A DNA stretch of 64,000 nucleotides from a virus: positions 1 through 64,000 of IMG/VR virus record IMGVR_UViG_3300010885_015247, one strand, 5' to 3'. Shown piece by piece: positions 26,863 through 33,712 of this stretch (positions are counted from its first letter, which is position 1; each line of letters starts with the position of its first letter). The translations under genes and the position numbers were made by a program. Below the pieces are notes generated by a model. The model was not told the DNA's origin, ran no database searches, and saw only the letters and a list, made by a program, of their open reading frames with translations.

Positions 26863-27213
26863 GTGACAAAAAACTATAAAGACCCGAACTTCTTCACTAA
26901 CGCAGAGGTATTTGATGGAAATGTAAAGAAGCATTTTCAATGGATCACTGCCTTAAAAACAATGGGCACTAAAGAATATTGGAATATACCTAACACTGTT
27001 GAATTTCTTGCTTTTACAACAAAGGCTCTTATTATCATTCCAGGACTACTTTTTGGTATCTCCATCTGGTGGTTGTATATATTTGCTTTTATAACAAGTG
27101 TTCTTCTTATTTGGTCAGCCACTATTAAGACTTTGCCAACTATTATATGGTTTAATATTTTGTGGAGTATTCTTGCAGCAACTTTTCTTACAAAACATTT
27201 TTTAAATATTTAA
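26863..27213 (+). CDS. Membrane protein, three predicted segments
   Basis: This 116-residue protein has a soluble N-terminus of ~45 residues and three hydrophobic stretches, at about 49-66, 67-84 and 90-108. The start is GTG at 26863, right after AAGGAG at 26853-26858; an ATG two bases earlier reads directly into a stop. A holin is possible because small multi-span proteins often serve that role, but no endolysin lies beside it. An alternative is a membrane anchor for the neighbouring glycosyltransferase or a flippase-like helper. It is not assigned to a family. Confidence 0.7.
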   Translation: MTKNYKDPNFFTNAEVFDGNVKKHFQWITALKTMGTKEYWNIPNTVEFLAFTTKALIIIPGLLFGISIWWLYIFAFITSVLLIWSATIKTLPTIIWFNILWSILAATFLTKHFLNI

Positions 27214-27242
27214 TACAAACTAGAGATAAAGAAGAGGCATAA

Positions 27243-28325
27243 ATGAAGGTAGCTATTTATACAATTGCACTCAATGAGCGTCAGTTTGTTGATAAGTGGT
27301 TTGAGGCATCTAAAGATGCTGACTACTTAATGATTGCAGATACTGGATCGACAGACGGCACTATAGAGCGTGCCAGAGAGCTCGGGATTGTAGTTCATAG
27401 TATTAAAAACATGCCTTGGAGATTTGATGATGCACGAAACGCTGCATTAGCACTCCTACCTGAAGATATTGACATGTGTATCTCTTTGGATATGGATGAA
27501 GTAATTACTCCAAATTGGAAGCCAGTTATAGAAGAACTATGGAGCCGAGGAGTTACACGACCACGATATAAACATATTTGGTCGTTTAATGATGATGGAA
27601 CTCCCGGTCTTGAGTTTAGCTACGATCACATCCATGCTCGTAAAGGCTATAGATGGCGTCACCCAGTTCACGAGTGTCTATATAGTTATGGAATTGAAGA
27701 AAAACAAGAGTGGACAGATGGACTTGCAACTCACCATCATCCTGATCCAAGTAAGTCTCGTTCTCAATATCTACCGCTTCTTGCTCTTTCAGTTAAAGAA
27801 GATCCATACAATGATCGCAATGCTTTTTACTACGGGCGAGAGCTGTATTTCTACGGGAAGAATGAAGAAGCAGCTAGAGAGCTTAAGCGTCATCTAGATC
27901 TACCAACAGCACATTGGGCGCCAGAGCGTGCCGCATCCATGCGTTTTATTGGTAAGTCACTCCCAGAAGAGGCAGAGATCTGGTTTAGAAAAGCAATTGC
28001 ACAAGCACCTGGTCGCAGAGAACCATGGGTAGACCTTGCAAAGCTTTACTACGAAAGAAATGACTGGACTAACTCTTTAGAGACAGCCAAAGAAGCGTTA
28101 GCTATTGTAGAAAAACCCCTCGAGTATCTCTGTGAAGCAGAAGCTTGGGGTGCTGCACCGTATGACTATGCAGCTATAGCTTGCTATAACCTAGGAATGT
28201 ATAAAGAAGCATCCGAGTATGCTCAACAAGCTTATGACTTAGAGCCAAGCAATGAAAGGTTGAAAAACAATTTAGATTTTTGTTTAATGAAATCTGATTT
28301 AGTAAAGAAAAAAGGAAAAAAGTGA
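27243..28325 (+). CDS. Family 2 glycosyltransferase with C-terminal TPR
   Basis: This 360-residue protein has a GT-A fold glycosyltransferase 2 domain at the N-terminus. It begins with strand V-A-I-Y-T-I-A-L-N-E, followed by I-A-D-T-G-S-T-D-G-T (nucleotide binding) and the metal-binding D-x-D-type motif in S-L-D-M-D-E-V (about residues 82-87). From about residue 190 on, helical repeats appear, ending in C-Y-N-L-G-M-Y-K-E-A-S-E-Y-A-Q-Q-A-Y, a classic tetratricopeptide repeat that could bind the acceptor protein. The stop overlaps the halogenase GTG start. With a methyltransferase upstream and Thr-rich collagen fibres nearby, protein O-glycosylation is an attractive but unproven role; cell-surface glycan modification is the alternative. 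Confidence 0.88.
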   Translation: MKVAIYTIALNERQFVDKWFEASKDADYLMIADTGSTDGTIERARELGIVVHSIKNMPWRFDDARNAALALLPEDIDMCISLDMDEVITPNWKPVIEELWSRGVTRPRYKHIWSFNDDGTPGLEFSYDHIHARKGYRWRHPVHECLYSYGIEEKQEWTDGLATHHHPDPSKSRSQYLPLLALSVKEDPYNDRNAFYYGRELYFYGKNEEAARELKRHLDLPTAHWAPERAASMRFIGKSLPEEAEIWFRKAIAQAPGRREPWVDLAKLYYERNDWTNSLETAKEALAIVEKPLEYLCEAEAWGAAPYDYAAIACYNLGMYKEASEYAQQAYDLEPSNERLKNNLDFCLMKSDLVKKKGKK

Positions 28326-29848
28326 ACATAGTTATTTGTGGAGGCGGGACAGCTGGTTGGCTGTCCGCTTTTATAGTAGCTCGAACAAATCCAGGACAGC
28401 ACAACATAACAGTTATAGAGTCTTCCAAAATTGGGATTGTCGGTGCTGGCGAGGCTTCTAGTGGTTTAATTATTGATATTCTAAGCGGATACTTTTTTCA
28501 TAATAATAATAAACTTAATACAAATAGCGATATTGCAGAGATCGATATCTTAGATTTTATTGATAAAACAGATGGTATCCCGAAATATGCCTTAAAGCAT
28601 ATCAACTGGGCAAAAGATAAGGGATCGTATTTTGCTCCAGTTTCTGCTTCTGAAACAACAAGACACTCCCCTGATCAGCTTTTTAACTATGTCATATCAG
28701 AGTATGGTTTGGATAAAGCTTATCTTTGTAGTGCTATAGGACAAGCATACGATAACAATAAATTCCCGATACAAAAAGATTTTGGATTACATTTTGATGC
28801 CTTTAAAGTTGGAAAATATATTAAAGATTACTTAGTTAAATACTACAGTGTTAAATCTGTAGATTCAGTTATTAAAAACATTAGGATTAAATCTAATGGA
28901 AACATAGAAGGAGTTCTTCTTGAAGACGGCTCAGTTCTAGAAGGAGATTTTTTTATAGACTGTACTGGTATGCAAAGAATACTAGCTAATAAACTGGAAA
29001 TTAAATGGCATTCATATAAAGATTATCTTCCTGTAGATAGAGCTATGCCTTTTCTTGTCCCATACAAGGAAGATAAAATAGTACAACCAGTTACTGAAGC
29101 CGAAGCTTTATCTTCTGGTTGGATGTGGAGAACACCTCTTCTAAGTAGAAGAGGGTGCGGCTACGTTTACAGTAGTAGTTTTATTTCTGAAGACGAGGCT
29201 CAAGCCGAAGCAGAAAAAATTATGGGGCATCCTATAGAACCTATTAGACATCTTAAGTTTGACTCTGGTCGGTTAGAAGAGGTCTGGAAGAAAAATTGTC
29301 TTGTTACTGGTCTTGCAAGCTCTTTTATTGAACCATTAGAGGCCACATCTATCCATGCAACTATTGCTCAAGTATATTCATTCTGTCTAGAACATCTAAC
29401 AAATAAAATTGAAACTACTGTTACAGAAGCAAATATTAAAAATTACAATAAAAATATGATAAAAATGTATGAAAATTTATTAGACTTTACGGTCCTACAT
29501 TATCAAGGTGGGCGTGATGATTCCGAGTTTTGGAGATACATTAAAAATGAAAATTTAGTAACTCCGACTGTTCAAAACTATATTGAAAAAGCAAAAATTA
29601 AGATTCCAACCTATTTATATGACTCAGAGGAGCAGTGGGGAGCTAATAATCTTTGGAAGTGGAGTCTAGCTGGTCTAAATCTTATAGATCCAGAACTAGC
29701 AAGAGAAGAGCTTCTGCAATTTGACATGTACGAGTACTCTAGAAATCACTATAATTTTTTTAGAGATGGTATTAAAAAAGACTTGTTAAATCAAAATTTA
29801 CCTTTTGAGATTGATTTAAATAATCCTATTTCTTTTTATTTGTCTTAG
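28322..29848 (+). CDS. Flavin-dependent halogenase-like protein
   Basis: This 508-residue protein matches the tryptophan halogenase superfamily. The FAD-binding motif G-G-G-T-A-G-W lies at residues 7-13. Lys88 sits eight residues before Trp96 in K-Y-A-L-K-H-I-N-W, as the catalytic Lys79 does in PrnA. G-W-M-W-R-T-P at 266-272 corresponds to the G-W-x-W-x-I-P motif, with Arg and Thr replacing common residues. F-I-E-P-L-E-A-T-S (335-343) holds the conserved Glu. A marine cyanophage halogenase of this superfamily (VirX1) has been shown to halogenate substrates. The GTG start overlaps the previous stop. The substrate is unknown; aromatic residues, indoles or a glycan-linked group are possibilities. 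Confidence 0.87.
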   Translation: MNIVICGGGTAGWLSAFIVARTNPGQHNITVIESSKIGIVGAGEASSGLIIDILSGYFFHNNNKLNTNSDIAEIDILDFIDKTDGIPKYALKHINWAKDKGSYFAPVSASETTRHSPDQLFNYVISEYGLDKAYLCSAIGQAYDNNKFPIQKDFGLHFDAFKVGKYIKDYLVKYYSVKSVDSVIKNIRIKSNGNIEGVLLEDGSVLEGDFFIDCTGMQRILANKLEIKWHSYKDYLPVDRAMPFLVPYKEDKIVQPVTEAEALSSGWMWRTPLLSRRGCGYVYSSSFISEDEAQAEAEKIMGHPIEPIRHLKFDSGRLEEVWKKNCLVTGLASSFIEPLEATSIHATIAQVYSFCLEHLTNKIETTVTEANIKNYNKNMIKMYENLLDFTVLHYQGGRDDSEFWRYIKNENLVTPTVQNYIEKAKIKIPTYLYDSEEQWGANNLWKWSLAGLNLIDPELAREELLQFDMYEYSRNHYNFFRDGIKKDLLNQNLPFEIDLNNPISFYLS

Positions 29849-30305
29849 TTTTCTGTAGTTTATCTTCTTTGTAAGATTCAACAGCATTTGCACTTGTACG
29901 ACTTCTCCATGAAAAATTACACTCGGTGCAGGTAACAATTTTTGCTGTTGTCCATCTACCACCGTTTGGTAGCTCTTCTATAGAAGTATCAAGCTTAGAA
30001 GGACGAGCAGTGCAATATGGACAATTAGGTACTCTTCTTCTTTTTGTTTCCTCACCGTTGTAGGATACGGAAAGAGTTCTACGAATGTCAACTTCATCTC
30101 TTCCACCCCAAATACCCCAAATTTGTCTATGTTCTAAGGCCCACTGCAGACACTGAGATCTGACAGGGCATTCAAAGCACATATTTTTAGCTGCATATTT
30201 TTTTGATGAATCGGTAGAAAAGAACCAATCAACAGACTCTTTGTTTTTAGGATCGGCGCATAAAGCGTCTTTTTGCCATTCTAGGTTGTCTGCTGGTTTC
30301 CACAT
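29826..30305 (-). CDS. WhiB-like iron-sulfur regulator fused to a zinc ribbon
   Basis: This 159-residue protein is a WhiB-like regulator. Cluster ligands are Cys16, Cys43, Cys46 and Cys52 (C-x26-C-x2-C-x5-C), followed by G-I-W-G-G at 64-68 for sigma-factor contact. Most WhiB proteins end soon after a basic tail, but here a second domain carries Cys95-x2-Cys98 and Cys126-x2-Cys129, a zinc-ribbon pattern, and then a lysine-rich tail. WhiB-like proteins bind the host primary sigma factor region 4 and redirect transcription; that family is restricted to actinobacteria and their phages, which sets the host range. There is no Shine-Dalgarno sequence; a TAATAT lies seven bases before the ATG. The 3' end overlaps the halogenase gene by 23 bases, convergently. 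Confidence 0.95.
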   Translation of the reverse strand: MWKPADNLEWQKDALCADPKNKESVDWFFSTDSSKKYAAKNMCFECPVRSQCLQWALEHRQIWGIWGGRDEVDIRRTLSVSYNGEETKRRRVPNCPYCTARPSKLDTSIEELPNGGRWTTAKIVTCTECNFSWRSRTSANAVESYKEDKLQKTKTNKKK

Positions 30306-30357
30306 ATAGACTATATTAGACTATATAGTATAAAACCGCTCTACTATAGACTATCTA
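30306..30357 (-). promoter_or_regulatory. Leaderless-type WhiB promoter with phased direct repeats
   Basis: On the minus strand, TAATAT (30318-30313) ends seven bases before the A of the WhiB ATG, the spacing expected if transcription starts at or beside the start codon. No ribosome site is present. A second -10 candidate, TATACT, lies at 30332-30327. The plus strand shows three copies of TAGACTAT at 30307-30314, 30317-30324 and 30347-30354, spaced 10 and 30 bases apart, i.e. on one face of the helix, as expected for operator sites. Confidence 0.55.
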
Positions 30358-30693
30358 CTATATTTCTACCCATGTAGTTGCGAGTGCTACCCCTACAACA
30401 TCTCCGTACTCTGTCTCCCCTGAATCATCGCAAACAGTAAACTCTAGCTCATCCTTTATAAGTCCAGACCATCCGTGCATTGGAGTAGCTTTATCTATCA
30501 TATTAAATCCATCGCCTAGGGAAACTGCAACACCGTCTCTTTGCAAAGCCGAGGCAAGAGCTCTCCGCACTAGATCGTTTTCTAAATCAATATGATCAAA
30601 AGTGTAATAAACAACGGGGGATGTAAGTTGTTCGTTGTAGCCATTCCCACCCCACTCAGACCAGAGATGCTGACCATGTCTTTCGTCTTTAAT
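30358..30693 (-). CDS. Hypothetical protein with probable ATT start
   Basis: The obvious GTG start at 30570 gives 70 residues, but the frame stays open 41 codons further upstream with protein-like sequence (K-D-E-R-H-G-Q-H-L-W-S-E-W-G-G then V-V-Y-Y-T-F-D-H). The open stretch begins just after a stop; its first codon, ATT at 30693-30691, is preceded by AAGGAG (30705-30700) with ideal 6-base spacing. No in-frame ATG, GTG or TTG lies between. I therefore place the start at ATT, giving 111 residues. ATT is known as a rare start codon (infC). An alternative is a base error in the sequence. The family is unknown; G-W-S-G-L-I-K-D-E-L and T-T-W-V-E-I lie toward the C-terminus. Confidence 0.6.
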   Translation of the reverse strand: MKDERHGQHLWSEWGGNGYNEQLTSPVVYYTFDHIDLENDLVRRALASALQRDGVAVSLGDGFNMIDKATPMHGWSGLIKDELEFTVCDDSGETEYGDVVGVALATTWVEI

Positions 30694-30703
30694 ATGTTAC
30701 TCC

Positions 30704-31003
30704 TTAGTTTGGATCTTCTTCCGTACTGTCTAGAGGAACCTCAAAAGTTTCTTCAAATAGTTCTTTCATAAAATATACTTCACTTGAAAGTTTTAGTTCA
30801 AATATACCTGCAATAGTAAGATTGCCACACATGACACAAACCTCAACAGACCCTCTATTTACTTTTTCAGGGACATCTACTCCTTTAAGGCGCATAAGAA
30901 TTTTCCCTTTTTCATCTACACTCTCAGGCTCCCACTTAGTGTGGTTTTCTAGCCAGCATGATTCACACACTGGCATAGGACTTATGACAGGCTCTGCGGC
31001 CAT
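30704..31003 (-). CDS. Small putative zinc-binding protein
   Basis: This 99-residue protein has two CxxC pairs, Cys13-x2-Cys16 in V-C-E-S-C-W and Cys56-x2-Cys59 in V-C-V-M-C-G, likely to bind one zinc. The C-terminal third is acidic (E-L-F-E-E-T-F-E-V). The ATG at 31003 follows an AAGGTAGG purine stretch. The stop codon overlaps the AAGGAG that serves the next gene. It is part of a run of small genes between the replication genes and WhiB. No family is recognised; small zinc proteins of this kind in phages often modulate host machinery. Confidence 0.75.
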   Translation of the reverse strand: MAAEPVISPMPVCESCWLENHTKWEPESVDEKGKILMRLKGVDVPEKVNRGSVEVCVMCGNLTIAGIFELKLSSEVYFMKELFEETFEVPLDSTEEDPN

Positions 31004-31046
31004 TTTTTCCTACCTTCAAGTAGATCTGTATGGCTCAAGTCTACTC

Positions 31047-31367
31047 TTATTGCTCGGAAGCAATCTTTCCAACTTCATAGCCGCAGCCAGCATAACCTGC
31101 AATATCAATCCAAGTATCTGGCTGAAAACCAGACCCGTGAGCAAAGCGTGCCATTTTAAGGCCAACCATCATCATTGCAACCTGCTCGTTTGTTATATCC
31201 TGCCCAAGGATTACAGACCAGATCTTTGCAGTCCGTGAAAAATTTTCTTCTGGACCACCATAGCTGGTATTTCTATCCTGAGTGGTAATTTTAGCTGCTT
31301 CTCTAAGAGCTTCAACACGATAAGGCGTGTCTGAAACTTGTTTAACATACTCATTTTCGCTAGTCAT
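31047..31367 (-). CDS. DUF6378-like phage protein
   Basis: This 106-residue protein fits the DUF6378 pattern found in many phages: Y-G-G-P-E-E-N-F-x-R-x-A-x-I-W, then I-T-N-E-Q-V-A-M-M-M-V-G-L-K-M-A-R, then D-T-W-I-D-I-A-G-Y-A-G-C-G. The helical architecture and conserved Glu, Lys and Asp residues recall the MazG-like nucleotide pyrophosphohydrolase fold, but that activity is only a suggestion. The start overlaps the upstream gene by 8 bases. Its place next to replication genes fits a nucleotide-metabolism role. Confidence 0.8.
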   Translation of the reverse strand: MTSENEYVKQVSDTPYRVEALREAAKITTQDRNTSYGGPEENFSRTAKIWSVILGQDITNEQVAMMMVGLKMARFAHGSGFQPDTWIDIAGYAGCGYEVGKIASEQ

Positions 31368-31581
31368 GCGTATTTCTCAATCTGGCGGAAACTTCTCCAG
31401 TAAAAATTGGAAGACTAACTCCATCATCAGAGCTTTCATACACTGTTATCTCGTAGTTTAACTTGTCTTTAATCTCTTCTAATTCAATTTCAAAAAAATT
31501 AGAAAGTTTTTTCTCTGCCTCAGCTACAAGACCTTTGTATGTGGTTGCTTTTATTAAAGATTTTACATGAACAGTTTTCAT
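31360..31581 (-). CDS. Hypothetical protein, 73 residues
   Basis: This 73-residue protein begins MKTVHVKSLIKATTYK and has a helix rich in Glu and Lys (A-E-A-E-K-K-L-S-N-F-F-E-I-E-L-E-E), then a strand Y-E-I-T-V-Y-E-S. Its ATG overlaps the stop of the upstream gene (TAATG), and its end overlaps the DUF6378-like gene, so it sits inside a tightly coupled set. I do not recognise a family. Confidence 0.75.
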   Translation of the reverse strand: MKTVHVKSLIKATTYKGLVAEAEKKLSNFFEIELEEIKDKLNYEITVYESSDDGVSLPIFTGEVSARLRNTHD

Positions 31582-32021
31582 TACGGGACTCTCTTCTCTA
31601 ATTGTTGTGGAGTGTAGTGGAACCCCTCTAGTACAGGCTCCTTACCATCTGTTGTTTTTACAATAATGTCACCATATCTAATACTTACAATCTTGCCACG
31701 ACGTCCGTTATGGATCTTACCTTTTTCACCATCAAAGGCATTCCACTTAACACGAACCTCATCTGCAACTACAAGATCCCCCGCCTGTGCTGGGTTCCAG
31801 TTCTCGTTTTTGTTTTCTTTTACAATGGCATGACCAAGAGCAATTTTGCTAAAGAGCTCAACGACCTGATTTAGATTTGCTTGATCTTTACTTGGATCTG
31901 GGTCTGTGTTTTTAATTTCAATCCAAGTATTGAGGAGCTTGATAACGGAATCGCCAACTACCCTCTTAGTCTTGTTCTCTGTGAGTTGTTGTTTAACCCA
32001 GTTCATATCTACTTCTGGCAT
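31581..32021 (-). CDS. Hypothetical protein with KOW-like C-terminus
   Basis: I start this gene at the ATG at 32021, preceded by AAAGGACATTAAG, giving 146 residues beginning MPEVDMNWVKQQLTE. The longer open frame (to 32243) would run through the end of the upstream glycosyltransferase gene and is rejected. The N-terminal half is helical. The C-terminal half has A-G-D-L-V-V-A-D-E-V-R-V-K, G-R-R-G-K-I-V-S-I-R-Y-G-D-I-I-V-K-T, similar to KOW/SH3-like barrels that bind nucleic acid or protein. The role is unknown. Confidence 0.75.
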   Translation of the reverse strand: MPEVDMNWVKQQLTENKTKRVVGDSVIKLLNTWIEIKNTDPDPSKDQANLNQVVELFSKIALGHAIVKENKNENWNPAQAGDLVVADEVRVKWNAFDGEKGKIHNGRRGKIVSIRYGDIIVKTTDGKEPVLEGFHYTPQQLEKRVP

Positions 32022-32047
32022 CTTAATGTCCTTTCTGACAGATGTGC

Positions 32048-33076
32048 CTAGATTACTAACAGTAAGCTCTGGTTGTCCAGTGCTTCTACTGTTTTTTGCA
32101 AAGATTCCTCCCGTGAGGGAGTTGCATCTCTGTAAAAATCTTTCTGACTTTGTGCCACGATAAGCCGCTGACTCGGGCTCATCTCTTCCACTGTTGAAGG
32201 TAAAAACGCCCATTCTGCTCCTACCCAAGATGTATGACGCCAATCAGTAACCACAGGGACACCAACCGCAACCGATTGAGATATCGCTATAGACCACCAA
32301 GGGTCGTTGTTTTTGTATGTACTAATCAAAGTTCCCATAGAGTTTTCTATGCGACTTAGAATCTCGTTGCTCTTATCGTACTTATGAAGTCGTATGGGCA
32401 TCACTTCTGAAGTTAAACTCTTGACAACCTTCTTAGTCCAGTCACTCTTTGGTGCATCAGCACACCAGTAGTTACCTTGTGAAGGCTCTATACGATCTAC
32501 AGAGCTATCAATAAGCTCTCTGTCATAGCAGATACCGATCACATCTTCAATTTGAATGTTTCTTATTGAGTTAGAAACAATCTCTCTAGAAAACCACGGC
32601 ATACTTGGGACAATAACTTTGCCCCACTTTTCCGTATAGAGGTGCTGAAGAAAACGATAGATTGGCTTAGCATATTTATGATCTTGAGCCTCTAAATAAT
32701 TATCTCTACGTCCATAAAAAGGCTTAAAAAGTTTTTCTGGATTATCATTGCAATCTCTAATTCCAGACCATATCCAATATGGATCTGGTGCATCAATAAG
32801 AAGTCTAAGTTTACCAAGTTCTTTTGCTTGGCTGGCTACCCAAAGTCCTCCGTATACATAATTAGCTGCCATACTATGAGGCGAAGCAAGGCCAACTACT
32901 ATCAAATCATATTGATCTAAATATTCTTTGCTCATACTGAGCTGTGGTTTTTCCCAAGTAACATTGCATTGGAGTTCATCTAAAGCATTTTTAAATAGTC
33001 CAGTAAAAGTAGACAAGCGATTATTTACATTCTCAGAGCACTGAGATGCTGTAAACCCTGTAACTAATACCTTCAT
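32048..33076 (-). CDS. Putative GT-B type glycosyltransferase
   Basis: This 342-residue protein begins M-K-V-L-V-T-G-F-T-A-S, a Rossmann-like first strand, and has a second Rossmann-like half containing S-Q-S-V-A-V-G-V-P-V-V-T-D, which resembles the donor-site region (G-x-P-V-V) of GT-B glycosyltransferases. Middle segments include L-L-I-D-A-P-D-P-Y-W-I-W. A phage-encoded enzyme of this kind could modify phage DNA bases, host surface glycans or virion proteins. It lies directly after the ssDNA-binding protein, away from the second glycosyltransferase at 27243. The fold call is moderate and the acceptor unknown. Confidence 0.62.
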   Translation of the reverse strand: MKVLVTGFTASQCSENVNNRLSTFTGLFKNALDELQCNVTWEKPQLSMSKEYLDQYDLIVVGLASPHSMAANYVYGGLWVASQAKELGKLRLLIDAPDPYWIWSGIRDCNDNPEKLFKPFYGRRDNYLEAQDHKYAKPIYRFLQHLYTEKWGKVIVPSMPWFSREIVSNSIRNIQIEDVIGICYDRELIDSSVDRIEPSQGNYWCADAPKSDWTKKVVKSLTSEVMPIRLHKYDKSNEILSRIENSMGTLISTYKNNDPWWSIAISQSVAVGVPVVTDWRHTSWVGAEWAFLPSTVEEMSPSQRLIVAQSQKDFYRDATPSREESLQKTVEALDNQSLLLVI

Positions 33077-33105
33077 TTTATTTCCTTAGAATTAGTAGAG
33101 AGCCA

Positions 33106-33124
33106 CCCAATGTTTTACGTTGGG
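33106..33124 (-). other. Intergenic hairpin after the ssDNA-binding-protein gene start side
   Basis: CCCAA and TTGGG form a stem with two extra inner pairs in the 69-base gap between the ssDNA-binding-protein gene (ends 33146) and the glycosyltransferase gene (starts 33076). There is no following U-run, so it is more likely an mRNA processing or stability element than an intrinsic terminator. Confidence 0.35.
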
Positions 33125-33145
33125 CAGCCCCCTACAATTATTTTA

Positions 33146-33709
33146 TTAGAACGGAGCAGACGGTGCTGCTGGAGCAGGAGCTGGTGCTGCTGCTACTGGT
33201 GCGGGAGCAGGAGCTGGTGCTGCTGCAGGAGGTGGAGATGCTGGTGCTGGTGCTGCTGCCTGAGCAGGAGCTGCAGTATCACCTTGCATTGCTGCAATAG
33301 TTGCTGCACTTGGAAAATAGTTACGGATTTCGTTCTTCTTAGCACCGTTATATAAACGACTACCAATCTGTGCACGGAATCTGCGACCAGTTAGAGTCGC
33401 TTCAATCTGTGCGTTAGTTGGGTTTGTATCAAAGTAATTACGACCAATACCCATTGCGTGAAACTTTTTAAACAACATACCAAGTGCTGCAGGACTGTCT
33501 GGTGTTACAACCAAGTTATCCCATACAAGACGCTTGTTGTAGGGTCCACCTTCAACCTGTGCCTTTAGCTTGAACATTGTCTTACCAGATTGCGATGTTG
33601 TTGCAGTTGCTTCTACTACCACTAGATCAAAATCACCATCAGGTAGTGGTTCGTAACTGCCAGTTTCACCAGCATCCTTAATTAAGTCAGACCAATTTTT
33701 GGTACTCAC
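33146..33709 (-). CDS. ssDNA-binding protein (DUF669-like)
   Basis: This 187-residue protein resembles the DUF669 family of phage single-stranded DNA-binding proteins. The core (about 1-130) has P-L-P-D-G-D-F-D-L-V-V-V, T-S-Q-S-G-K-T-M-F-K-L-K, and a strand-rich layout compatible with an OB fold. The C-terminal ~55 residues are a disordered Ala/Pro tail ending A-P-S-A-P-F. A final aromatic residue recalls the protein-binding tips of ssDNA-binding proteins, though the tail lacks the usual acidic residues. It is three bases downstream of the Sak4-like ATPase gene, the typical partnership in phage recombination. Confidence 0.8.
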   Translation of the reverse strand: MSTKNWSDLIKDAGETGSYEPLPDGDFDLVVVEATATTSQSGKTMFKLKAQVEGGPYNKRLVWDNLVVTPDSPAALGMLFKKFHAMGIGRNYFDTNPTNAQIEATLTGRRFRAQIGSRLYNGAKKNEIRNYFPSAATIAAMQGDTAAPAQAAAPAPASPPPAAAPAPAPAPVAAAPAPAPAAPSAPF

Positions 33710-33712
33710 CTA

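Noticed and set aside
26863-27213. Holin call for the membrane protein
   Set aside because: Three spans fit, but no endolysin or lysis cassette is adjacent, so it is left as a membrane protein.
30822-31238. 138-codon plus-strand frame
   Set aside because: Lies opposite two well supported minus-strand genes and has no ribosome site or family features.
32021-32243. Upstream extension of the 146-residue gene
   Set aside because: It would be read through the end of the glycosyltransferase gene in another frame; AAAGGA supports the ATG at 32021.
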